A stretch of 64,000 nucleotides of DNA, from the NCBI RefSeq assembly GCF_030463565.1, contig NC_134660.1:2865501-2929500 (forward strand), read 5' to 3'. Shown piece by piece: positions 50,310 to 62,154 of the stretch. The position numbers and the translations under genes are program-made. The DNA comes from Pelecanus crispus. Taxonomy: Eukaryota > Chordata > Aves > Pelecaniformes > Pelecanidae. Under the pieces are notes generated by a model. That model made no database searches. It had not been told where the DNA came from and saw only the letters and a list, made by a program, of their open reading frames with translations. The first letter of the stretch is position 1; each line of letters begins with the position of its first letter.

Positions 50310-53300
50310 TTAGTCAAAAGATTTTCTTCCATACCCTATTTAGAAATAAAGAAAACATTAATTTCCTCAGTACTGGCACTGAATCTCTGAGGCACCAGTA
50401 TTTACCAGACAGAAAAGAAGCTTGATTATGTGATAGGTGACCATAAGCATTCCAAAAGCATAAAGGAAAAACTTCAGCATGGTACAAAAGCAGCGGTGTT
50501 TATGAGGTTCTGCAAAGAATGAGAGAGATGAAGAAAAACAGCTGGGGTTTCAACTACATGATTAGCTGATGTCACCCACAAGACTGAATAGAAATTGTGT
50601 GTGTTTCTTAAGCAGAGTTGCTCCTTTGCACACAAGGAGGAAAGGATTTTTAATAAAAGTAAATCTAACGCTTTCCAGAAATTTTAGTTTCTCTTTGGTA
50701 TTGTTTACCTCCAGAAGAGTATGTTGATACAGTGTATAAGCTAGTAAGGATGGCACTGAGAGAACAGTGTGACCATACAACAGTTCTCACCTTGACTTTC
50801 ACCACCACTTCTGCAGGACTGAGACTGGGAAGATGAAGAGTAGGAGTGGGAACTGCTGATGCCTCCTGAGATCCTTCCTCCTCCTCCTCCTCCTCCAACC
50901 ATACTACTGCCTCCACTTCCACTTCCCCCTCCTATTCCTCCACTTCCTCCTCCCATTCCTCCTCCGCCACTTCCTCCTCCTATTCCTCCTCCCATTCCTC
51001 CACCACTTCCTCCTCCCATTCCTCCTCCCATTCCTCCTCCCATTCCTCCTCCCATTCCGCTGCTACTGGAAATGCCACCACCTCCATATCCACCACTCAT
51101 GCTACCACCTCCTCCTCCTCCTCTTCCTCCTCCAGAAGAATAGCCACCACCTCCTATTCTACCACCTCCCATTCCTCCTCCCATTCCTCCTCCCATTCCT
51201 CCTGCTGGGATTCTGCAAAGAGAGAGAAAGAAGGAGACAATGTTAATGAAATGCATTTTTGATCTCAGAAGGAAATCTATCTACAGATACTGCATGGAAG
51301 CCTGCACTTCTTTTGTCTGTACTTCTCATTTTTAGAACCTAGCACAGATCAGCAAGACAACTGATGCAGTGCCAAAAATCAACCTCCCGTTCAATTTCAG
51401 CTTGAATGCAAGAGTTTTTGCTTTTCCCACATTCTGCTCAGATATTTCTTGAAAGATTTAGCATTGCCGCTTTAGCAGTGTATGGTGTCACTGCACTCCA
51501 GATTGGAAAGGCAGGAAAGAACAGCTTTAGGTGTTCTTTCAGGCGCCACGTACAAGCAGAAGTAGGCTCAGTGCATAAAGGAAACTGAAGCCCCAAATCA
51601 GTAGTTCAGAATTTCTGCATTAATTTTTCCTCACATGATTTATATTCTGAACAGCTTTGCCAAGAAATGCATAGTACCTCAAACCTGGCAAGCGATTGGT
51701 CAAGATAGCTGAATTAGCCTCATTTCAGTACAAAATTTTGCAAATCCAGACTTAATTTCCTGTCTTTGTGACTAATCTAGCAACCCTGGATTTCACGTAA
51801 TGGTGTGTTCTTTTGTCAGTTTACATACACAAGGTCTTGCTGTCCTTCCTCAAGCAGTGCCCGGTACTGAGCAATCTCCTGTTCCAGGCGGGTCTTGATG
51901 CCCAGCAGCATCTTGTACTCTTCATTCTGACTCTCAATCTCACAGCGGATGCTGGCCAGCTCCTCCTCCAAGGGGCCGATCATACCCTGGATCTGCTGCA
52001 GCTGCATGTTGTAACGACGTTCTGTGTCTTCCAAGTTGGACTGCAGAGAGTCTATCTGCAAATGGAAAACAAAATGCAGTATTTATGGGAATGTGGCAAC
52101 TTTAACGCATTTTTGTGGAAAAATTGGAGATCTTGTCAAATGAGAAACAAGCATATCTTTGAAGAGAAGTAATCCAGTATCCCATTCTCTACAGATGGAG
52201 TACTTTCTAGGTGTAACCATTCTTTCATTGTAGTGACACACAGCGCCTGCATCTGAGCAAATATCTGAGCAAATACCTTTACTTACCATGCTGATTTGCG
52301 ACTGAAGTTCAATTTCCAGGCTTTGATATTCACGTCTCAGCTCAGAGATCTGTTGGTTGCTTGATTGTATCTCCTGGCCACTTGAGTGGACTTGCTGATT
52401 AACTTCTTCCATCTGAAAAATTCACATACAAAATTGAGGCATTTTTGGTAATAAGAAAACTTTGTGGGGCTATCATAAAAGCATCGAGAAAGCAATTAAT
52501 AAGAATGAAGACAGATGTGATGTAGACTGACTACGTATATTTCCCACATGCCACTCTGCTAACTCGCTCTGTGTCGTTCACCTTGCTGCTGGAACACAGA
52601 GATTCTACATGCTTTACCACATAACCTTAATACTCCAGAACTGACTTGTTACAGTAAACTGCTTAAAGTAATTTAAAGTTAATGTCCCTTAAATAATAAG
52701 TGTCCTCTGCCGGATATAAATAGGTCCAAGTTCCTTGTGAAAGATTTAGTAACCGAAAAAACCCTGTGCTTTACCTTGGTTTCATACCAGCTTTCCACCT
52801 CTCTCCGGTTGTTCTCAATAAGCCGTTCATATTCACAACGCATTTCATTTAATTTTTCCATCAAATTAATGCCAGGAGTAGCATTGACCTCCACATTGAC
52901 ATCACCACCAGATTGTGTTTGCAGTCCTTTCATTTCCTGGAAAAAAAGCACAAAAAAACCCCACCAGGTTCTCAGAGGGTGAAGGTAAGGAGAAATGTCA
53001 TAGTTTCAAATGAAGAAAGGGACACAAATCCTCACAGCCATATCGCTCCTGCAGAGGGGGCCTCATCTGCCCTCGTTGTGAAAGGGAACAATTCTCCCAT
53101 TCCTAAGCCAAACTTTACAGTGAACAGTAGCCAGGTGCCACATACACATTGACCCGGACATTTTCTCCTCAGGGTCATAAGGAATTCTATGCAGCGTGCT
53201 CTTTGTGAAAATCCTTTTATGTATTTTTCTTCTCAATGGAAAAAATCATTTGAGATAGTATAAATATGTTCTTTTAACTCCTCCCTATATTCTATCCAAT

Positions 53301-55808
53301 TTTCCTTCCATGAGTTCAGCAACAAAATTGTATTCTGTACTGAAAGCCATTCATTTCCCTGATGTCATTTTGCCACATGTTGACCTAGGTGTCTTTTTAC
53401 ATCACTTGCAGGTAGCTGTGGATGCTACATACCCCTGAAAATCAAAGCCAGATTGTGTCAGGTTGGATGATCAAAGCCAGCGGCCAAAATCTGTTTACTG
53501 CTAGTGGAAGAAATCCACAGGAAATTCTCTGAGTGTTGAGTTTTCATTAGTTATTATTTTAAAGTGTTGAGAAACTTACCTCTTCATGGTTCTTCTTAAG
53601 ATAGATCAATTCCTCTTTTAGAGATTCAAACTGTGTCTCCAAGTCAGATCTGGCTAGAGTCAGCTGATCCAAAAGTGGACGTAATCCATTAATATCACTT
53701 GCCACACTCTGGTGGAGAGTACATTCAGTTTCATATCTAAATGGCAAAAAAGATAGTAAAAGTACTGCCAGGTCTCTTCATGATCTTGATTATGAACAGT
53801 TCCCATCAGTACATTTTTGGTCTTTAATCCCATTGCTCAGTTCTTAAAAGAAAGGACCTAATTCTCTTTCCATCTCCAATAGGTTTGCTCGATTACAGTA
53901 GAATTTCTGTTTGTGAGATTTATGTGATGAGGATTACGCTTCTAAATCTACATGCAAGGATGGAGAAACTTAGAATGTAGTCCTTTAAATGGCACTCTTC
54001 AGTAACTTGTCTGGAGAAAAATAATAATGAAAGACTAACACAAAATCATTCTCAGAATGCTTTTCCCAATAATTATATATTCTGTCATTGGAGCCAAGAG
54101 GCTATAGCATCTACAAAGATTAATTGGCAATATGAACTCATAAAGGGAGGTAAAGGGAGGCAGGATGGAATGAGCCAGGAAGGGAAAAACTCACTTCAAT
54201 CTGAAGTCATCCACAGTCATTCTGGTGTTGTCGATGTCAAGAAGGATCTTGTTAAGATCCACGGTTGCACCAACAATCTGAAAGGGAGAGGGCAGATGTT
54301 ATTCAGTCACTTGTCTTTTCAGTCTGACACACAGATAGAGGGAAAAAATACCTGTGCAGAAACACATTTCAGAATATTGTTATGGTAATGTCAAGCCTGT
54401 CTAGTGCTGCAGGAGCTATATATAGGGAGAAGAGTTTATTGCTTCCAGTTAAAAGAAAGTGCCTTTGCTGTCAATTTTGGTTTACAAATATCCATTAAAA
54501 ACGCAGTATCATGTTGGAAAGAATAACTAAATAAACTCATGTTCCAAAAGCAGTGGGAAAACATAATTGCCATTGCATTTGGCAACAACCATATTCATGT
54601 AGGAGATATGGGACTATTCAATGGCTGAGGGCTAGAATTAGACTAAATGCACATGTTGGATCATCCTTCACAAAAGGATGCAGTTAACATGGCCGCTAGT
54701 AGCACAACATAAGCAAGCGATGATTATATCTCCTGTTCAAGAGTGAGGAACTAACAAGCAAAAGCACAGCTTTGAAGGGAGGGCTGGACAGGCCCCATAA
54801 TGGGTGCACTAGTAATGATCTCCCATTGCACTAAGCAATGCTACCTGCGCCAAATACGAGCGTGCCAGAATGCGCATATCACTCACAACAGAGAAAAACT
54901 GCTAGTCAGGCTTTGTCACCACACCAGTCTGCTTCCTGGCTAAAACAAAGGAGGGAATATATCACCCCAAATAGGGAGATTGTGCTGCAGGAGGCAAGTG
55001 CCGTTCTAATGAGAATCTGTTCAAAGATAGTCACATTACATCATACCTGGTTTTGCAGTTCTTCAATTGTTCTGTAATATTGGCTGTAGTCCCTGGTACA
55101 AGTGGGACCTTGATTTTTATACCATTCCCTGATCAGGTGTTCAAGTTGAGCATTTTCATCCTCCAAGCGTCGCACTTTATCCAAGTAAGAAGCCAGGCGA
55201 TCGTTAAGGTTCTGCATGGTCAGCTTCTCATTTGTGGAGAGCAAGCCGGCATCTTCACCAAATCCCACTCCACCAAAACTACCTCCACCATAGCCGCCAC
55301 CACCAAAACCACCACCACCAAAGCCACTACCACCACCAAAGCCACTACCACCACCAAAGCCACTAAATCCACCTCCACTATATCCACCACCGGCAAGACT
55401 ACCTCCACCAAAGCCAGCTCCGTAACCACCTCCCATTCCCCCCAGACCACCCCCCATTGATCCAAATCCTCCTCCCATACTTCCACAGCCCATTCCTCCT
55501 CCATAACTGCCACCACTCATTCTCCCACCATAGCTACTGCGGCTAATCCTTCCACAACTGCCACCGCTAAAGCCCCCTCCATAGCTGCTCCTGGAAACTC
55601 CTCCACCAAAGCTTCTCCCAGAAAAGCCTCCGCTTCCTCCAGAAGAGGTGTATTTTCTAGAGGACATTGAGGAGTATCCACCAGACCTACGTACTCCACA
55701 GCTGCTACCCCCTCCACCACCTCCACCACTACTACATCCTCCACCACTACCACCACCTCCACTGCTAATTCTAGTGGTACTAGTCGAAGACTTAGTGCCG
55801 CAGCTCAT
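50310..55808 (-). CDS. KRT9-like type I keratin, copy C, large glycine-loop head and tail, about 654 aa
   Basis: Coding exons from 5' to 3': 55047-55808, 54195-54277, 53580-53736, 52775-52936, 52287-52412, 51829-52055, 50791-51212 and, tentatively, 50310-50335. The 192-residue head starts [10 protein letters not shown] and is built of Gly/Ser loops with Phe, Tyr and Met. The rod runs from about 193 ([20 protein letters not shown]) to about 502 ([20 protein letters not shown]). K9-type marks are [29 protein letters not shown] and [13 protein letters not shown] (K9 has VSSSGQEVQSS). The tail of about 150 residues has many MGGG units, then a Ser/Tyr run ending [10 protein letters not shown]. Exon 8 is uncertain: GYGRKSFD (50310-50335) fits acceptor, phase and 3' UTR length; an acceptor at 50510 gives a 46-residue hydrophobic end instead. 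The exon 1-7 model is firm. Confidence 0.85.
50870..51205 (-). repeat. Glycine-loop coding minisatellite in the copy C tail
   Basis: Imperfect 12-bp and 15-bp units encode GGGM and GGGS. On the plus strand they read as CCTCCTCCCATT-type units. The repeat is in frame throughout exon 7. Confidence 0.85.
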
Positions 55809-55900
55809 AGTGACAGCAGGTAAGAATCTAACCGCAATCCCAAATTTAGGTGCACAGCCTGATAAGAGTCAGGACTGCAAATTTTCATCCCCAGCTCTCT

Positions 55901-55909
55901 CTATTTATA
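55901..55909 (-). promoter_or_regulatory. TATA box of KRT9-like C
   Basis: TATAAATAG on the minus strand lies 93 bp upstream of the start codon. Confidence 0.85.
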
Positions 55910-55948
55910 CTTTTGACAATGGGTGTCACCATCAGGGTGTTTCCTTCT

Positions 55949-55983
55949 CCCAGGGCATTTACCAGCCTTGTTGTTTGTGCCAA
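55949..55983 (-). promoter_or_regulatory. Shared composite promoter element, KRT9-like C copy
   Basis: On the minus strand: TTGGCA, eight bases, AAGGCTGGTAAATGCCCTGG then G, beginning 40 bp upstream of the TATA box. Most other promoter positions differ from copies A and B, so this block stands out as conserved. Confidence 0.65.
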
Positions 55984-56857
55984 GAATAATTTGCTGAATG
56001 ATATTTTTGTGCCGATATCTCAGGCAATCTAGCCCACTGCTGGGTTTATGGAATTTGTTTAAGACCAAACGTTTAGTTTCTTTTGGGTGGCATTCTTTTC
56101 ATTTAGCTTTTTCTGGAATAGGTACTCTTTTGCCTCACACAGCCTGGATCTGCTTTGCAACGGAAAAGCTACTTTATACAGGATCCTGTTGAAGCTAATG
56201 TTGACATAATGGGTACCTGATGGAACTATAGAGAATTTTTGTTCTCAGTTCTTCACTAAAAGAAAGAAGATGAAGCCCAAGTCTCTCGTTAGACTGTGCA
56301 TTTATTTCTTTGATGATTAATCTACTTTCTTTGCTAAGATTTTTGTAGCTGCTCCTGTCAAAGACTATTGTTCTCTTTTGCTCTTTCATATTTTGTGCAT
56401 TTAGGATCTTCTACACTGCTTATATTCTTTTTCTCACTCTACATGATAGTGCAAGAGTTTTATTAATAGGACTGTATAACTTGTCTATTTAGATTGCCCA
56501 ACTTGTGTATCCCTGCCATCACTTAGAGAATATATTTATTTATATGAGAAGTCTATTTCAAGAACGCAGTGGGATTCTTATTTAAAAATCAAAATCCTTC
56601 CTTTGTGAAGAAAGTGATAGCTAAGTCCTAGAAATCAAAGAGAAAAAAAAATGGATTTTTTTTCACCAAAGACCTGTTGATCTAAAATAGTAGGAAGATT
56701 AAGGATACTTTAATTGTACTATAAAGTCAATTGTAGCACAATTAGAAGCCGTATTAATGCAGACAATGACCTATAAACTAATGTGTGGGAAGACTTTTTA
56801 TGGTTTAATATAAGACTGCTCATTCTCTCTATTGTTACTGTGTCATATATTACAGGT

Positions 56858-56900
56858 GATATATGACATATATATCATAGATATATATTCTATATACTGC
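56858..56900. repeat. AT-rich near-palindromic stretch
   Basis: GATATATGACATATATATCATAG and neighbouring ATATAT runs (in overlapping halves) can pair with themselves. It looks like a simple low-complexity hairpin-forming sequence. Confidence 0.6.
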
Positions 56901-59900
56901 TCTTAATGCAGAGATCCTTGAGACTCTAAAATAGTATCCTGAGAGAAAAGTTGAAAGACTTTTTACACAAATCAGTTGAAATCAGACTGTTGAGACCACA
57001 AAAGAAATTACACCATACTTCAGTCTTGCACCGATCCCCAGAAGTTTACCCAGGATGGACTTGTAAATGGTTTTCATCCTCAGTTGTTAAATTTGATGCT
57101 AAAGCAGGGTATCTGAAGACAGAATTGCATGTTTCTGAAAAATCTGTAAGAAGAGTCTGAGTTTGGGCAAACAGTGCTGACTGACGCTTTGATTCCAGAT
57201 GACTATAATCTACAAAAATACACTCGTGTTATAATGTTTCATCTTTGACCTGGGTGAAAACTAAATATTCTGGTTCAAATGCAGAATCTCATTTCCTCAG
57301 CATCCATTTAACTCTGTTCTTACACTGCAAGCTTTTATGAGAAATTTACATCTTATTTTTTAATACAGTAGAGACTTCATTCATGCTAACAGCCAGTCCC
57401 TACCACTTAATTGCAAACAACAGCAAAACCGTCAGCATTTGTGGCCTTGCTGTAGATGGACCCCAGACTGTTACAGTTTCCTTAGAAGAAAGTGTAGGTT
57501 TTTCCAGTGACAGCTGTGTTCTGTGTTACTGAAATGTCTTCATTGCCTTTCTTCCTTTCTGTTTGGTCACTGGTCCTGTAATGACTGTAAGGTATTGATG
57601 AAATTTAGCAATCTCCCCCTAAGCCTCAGGTGCAGGGAACAAAGAAGGGCACATCTGAGGAACTCTCATTTGTTCTCTGCTGTCCTTTTCTCAGCATCTT
57701 CAAAAAGACCTCTTGTAGGTCTTGTAGGTCAATGCAGCACAGTCCTTGCTTTCCAAAGGTCACCTTGATTTGGGAGTTGATCGTATGTTGCTGCTGTTTT
57801 TGACACTGCTGTCAGTCTCCATGTGCATGATTCTTTTACAAACTGTATTTCTGCCTCTTAACTTCTGATCTTTTTTATGTTAAATTAAGGATTATTTAAC
57901 ATTTTCTGACTGAATCCATTGTCCCATCCTTTGCACTGTGCTTTTGCCAGCATTGCTTTATTGCTGCTTATGCAATCTCTTTCAAAAGCTCTCTGATTTT
58001 ATCTTGCTATTTGATATACTCAGTGGCTTGAAGATGATGAAAGATTTCAAGTAGCTTGATGATGTGATAATTTCTCCTTGATTCACAGCTGGAGGATGGT
58101 AGTGTCACCTCCACGGCATAGACACAGTTTCTGGGCTTCTGCATGTTCTGTTATTGGTGCTGAAAGATGTAGTTTACTATATGCAAAATGTTTTTTCTTT
58201 TTAGTGTTGTTTTGCCTTTGTGTCTGGGTAATGTCATTTTGGTCAATGGGGGCCCTTTTTCACTACGGTAAGTAAAATTGATTATCACATTCAAACTTCC
58301 GTCAGTGATTCTGGTATATTCCTTATAGATGCTTTTCATAGACAAGCTAGAACAATCTATGACTTTGTTAGTGATAGTGAGCAAAAAATTCTCAGGAATT
58401 ATTAAAACAAGTGGAAAAATGTTTGCCAAAAGAGTCTCTTAATCTGTTTGTGTACTTTCTGAGAACCTACTTTGTTTCCTATTTTATTTATTGTTTGTCT
58501 TTTTCTATATGTACTTGTTCACAGCAGGGACTTGTCCATCCTGGAAGGTTCTTCTGATAGGGGCATATCTTATTGTATGCTTGGAAAATACTTTAAAAAA
58601 TGAAAGCAATGAAAGAAAAGAGTCAAGCCACTGAGGGTGGAGAACTTCAGATAGCCTCAAAATTTCATTTTAGTTCTGTATGATCACCACTACTTATATA
58701 TAAAGGAGGAACACAAATAAAAGATTTTGCCTTTAGATCTTTGGGAACTTTTAAGTCGTACACTCATAGGATGTTCCTTTTTTGTCTTTAGTGTGCTATT
58801 ACTTCATTTTTGTTACTAGTTCAGTCTTAGTGCTTTTTTATAGAAATCCTCCTGGCTATTAGGGTATGCTGTATTCTTAACAGCTGAAAATTTTCCCTTG
58901 TGATATCTGTTTCTTTCGCAGTCACTGTGTTCTCAAAAATGTAGTATGTATCTTTGGACTGTAGCACTAAGATACCTGGAAAATACAGGTGAACTATGAG
59001 TACTTCATCCTCTTGTAAGCTGCATACATTGAACTCCCTCCTGGCATATTTTAATTTATTGTTTATTAAATATTTAACGTGCAAATTTTTACAAACCAGA
59101 GAAGATCTATTCTGTGGACAGGATGAATTTGTCCTTTCTGAGCACATTTAAAGAGCCTTCAAAAATGTTTGTTCTCTGATGCTTTCTGCTAATGTGTTAT
59201 ATGGATGATGTAAAGTTTATAATTTATGGAATTACCTAAAAGGAACTGGCAATTTTAGGACCTTTTCTTATCTCTTTTCTATATATGATGCACAGTTTAA
59301 TCATGAATGGTTTTGTATTGATACAGCATCCAGTGCGCTATATAACATTGCTGTTCCCAAGTCAGACCAGAATAAGGACATTTGTTCCCACAGCCAGCAG
59401 CTTTACTCAGCCTGCAGAGTATCTGAATGTTTTGACACTGCGTACTGCTGCTTGTTAAGCTCAGCACATGCCATATTTCAAGTACAGCCGACATTCTTGC
59501 ACTCTCTCTCTGTTATTGTTTTCCTTTTAATCAGGCCTCCGAGATACATATCAAAGAAGTGACTGCCTAGCATCAGAATGAAGACAAACTCTGTAAGCAG
59601 CCCATGCTGCTGTATATTTTAGCAAAACTGGGAGACTTTTACAACAGGCTAGAGCTGCTGCATTCAAAAAAGACCTGGAGAAAATGTATGCTTGCTTTTG
59701 TGTCTGTGCACTGAGAAATTAAAACCTTTCCTCTTAATTCGTTGCCATTCTGATGCCATGCCTCAGGCGAGTGCTACAGTTTATTCTCTTGATCTATTTA
59801 ATAATCTCTTCCCATCACTCTTACCAGAACTTTTTGTGAGAAGAGAGGATCTGTTTTCACCTAGGAGCCTGTGCTCGCTTGCTGTTCATTCCTACTTCAT

Positions 59901-62083
59901 CTCATAATATTCTAGTGAAATCACAATAATTTCTGAAGAAATTTAGACCCAGCAAAGGAAACAGGGACTATTAAGGCAGCAGTGAACTTGCCGGTGAAGT
60001 TTAAAACCTCTAGCACTCTCCAAGGGAACACTTTTGTGCAGGATAACTTGGGTCTTCCATGCAAGTAGGTTGATGGGAAGAATGCCTGTTGCTCAGATCC
60101 TGAAAATGTACGCACCATTTTTGTCATTTGGATATGGCAGCCATGGGTCAAGGCTGTTGTGCCCTACAGCTGGCAGGCAGTTTAGAGGCTGCTAATTACT
60201 GCCTGTCAGCTGCCAGTTATCATTTCTATCACTTTCTGAGCCAGAATCAGAGAGTTGTCCCTCTGCGAATGCCCCAGTCTCCTGCAGAGTGAAGTCAATT
60301 TGATTTGAATAGGTTTTTTTGTTGGTACCAAAACAGAACAGTGTTTTTCATCTCGCCTATAACAGCTGGAGGGCACAATAAGAGCATCTGCCAACAAGGT
60401 CTCTTGCCTCTCTCTAGAGTTTAGGTGCCTCAGTCCATTTGGGATAAGCAGCCTCAGCTCCCCTCCAGGCTGTGGGCACCTACAACTTAACGTCACCTTA
60501 ACGGCTTTGATTACTGCAGTATGCGGTGAGATGGGACATAAAGATTTGAATCCCAGCCTGCAAAAGCACTAATCCACACATTGTACTTTCTGTTGCTACC
60601 ACTGGTGTGTTGTATGAAAGAAAGGCATCCACTCTTCTTGAAGTGTTTTACAGGGAGGAAGGTCCTGCTGGCCTGCGAGGCGCGCTGCTGGGCTGAGTCT
60701 GCGGAGCATTTACACGCGTCAGGGGCAACCTGCGTGGTCTCTGCTTGCCAGTGGGGAGTGGGAAGGGGCTGGTACTTGCTCCCCTTAGCCTCGGCCTGGT
60801 CTGAGCAAGTGCAGAAGCAGCCTAGAGAACTTGTTAGTCAGAAAGCAAGATTTAGTGAAGGTAATAATTCAAGGTGGTTAAATACCCACTGAGCCAGGAC
60901 TGGGGAATCAGAGCTAAATCCTGTTTATGCCTACTGCCTTTGGGGATCTGGCCCCTGCTTGATTGTCCATATAGAGAATTATTATCACAAAAAAACCCCA
61001 ACACTTTAAGCAAATGACTGCCTAAGCAACCTGTGTTAAAAGTGAAGAAAACCCACTAGGACATTAATGTAGAGATGGGCAGGCTCTAGAAAAACCTAGA
61101 AAAAGCTCGTTTCTTCCTTCCTCCCCAATGGTGCAGCGAAATGGCATACTTTGCTGTGCTAATTCTGTAGCCCATGAATATAGCCCATGTAGCATTTGAC
61201 AATTAATAGGGCTGACAATGCTAACCAAAAGAGAGATCAGCAGAATATATGCATAGGCAATTTTGAAATTATATCTATGCCTTCAAATGGACAGATGAAT
61301 TGCTCTGGGAGTACTGAAGCCAAACATACAGGAGTGTGTGTGCACATTTGTTTTTGCCTAAGGTTGTTCTGAAGATCTTGTTCCAACACGTACTACAATT
61401 TTCTTCTCAAAGCACTAATAGGAACACCAGATAAGTATCCGAATTGCAACATTTTGTGCTCATAAAATTAAAGCTTATTATGCTGATTAATGCCTAACAA
61501 AATGCATGTAAATAAGAAGTGCAAGGTTCTCCTCACTACTCTTAATATCGCTGGAGTCCCAGTTTAAGCATGCCCTAAGCTTTGACACCTGCCACTACAA
61601 TATTTCTGTTTCTTATTCCTGCTTTGCAATAGTTTTGGTTTTCTAGCTCTGTTCCTCCACATAAGTTTTTTTGCATCATTGTTATTATTACAAACCTGTT
61701 CTCTCAGTAAGCAAAGGCTAGTGATAACCTAGATGCAGATTTTGTATATACAAAATGGAAAAAGGAAAGACTACTTAAACTGGCACTTTCTTCCAGGGTA
61801 TGGTAAGAAACCATCTAAATTCAGTCTCCTTTTTGTCTGTAATGAGCACTAATGCCATAATTAAGTAGGGTTTTTTTTAAGTTTATTGGTGGTTTGTATT
61901 TCCTTTGCCACATACTGTAATGTGTAGCAAATAAACTATATTATGAAGCTTATTGCATTATAGATGCAGACTCATTACATGCAAGGAACATTACAAGAAC
62001 ACCTTGTTAAGAAAGGCACAGATTTTAGGTAAGGAAAAAGACAGTCCGACCAGTGCTGAGAAGTAAAAGTAGCAATAGTAATG

Positions 62084-62154
62084 TTAGTGTTAGGCTAATG
62101 GTTGGACTTGATGATCTTAAAGGTCTTTTCCAACTTCAACGATTCTATGATTTT
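62084..62154 (+). mobile_element. CR1 LINE 3'-end fragment
   Basis: GTTGGACTTGATGATCTTAA followed by AGGTCTTTTCCAACTTCAAC and GATTCTATGATTTTAGG is the plus-strand CR1 3' end, the reverse complement in content of the fragment at 6595. It is heavily 5'-truncated and lies in intergenic sequence. Confidence 0.88.

Noticed and set aside
50859-51143. Plus-strand open frame of proline/leucine repeats
   Set aside because: It is the exact antisense of the glycine-loop tail exon of copy C; GGN-rich coding DNA leaves the other strand open.
55053-55460. Plus-strand 135-aa Thr-rich frame
   Set aside because: It is antisense to the glycine-rich head of copy C.
55047-55808. Assignment of copy C as KRT10 because of its very glycine-rich head and tail
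   Set aside because: The rod has K9-type residues ([28 protein letters not shown]) and shares the exon 6 insertion with A and B; glycine-loop ends evolve too freely to decide orthology.
58151-60892. Several frames of 75-106 aa upstream of copy C
   Set aside because: Their length is as expected by chance in AT-rich DNA, and I see no domain, codon pattern, splice support or paralogue in the window.
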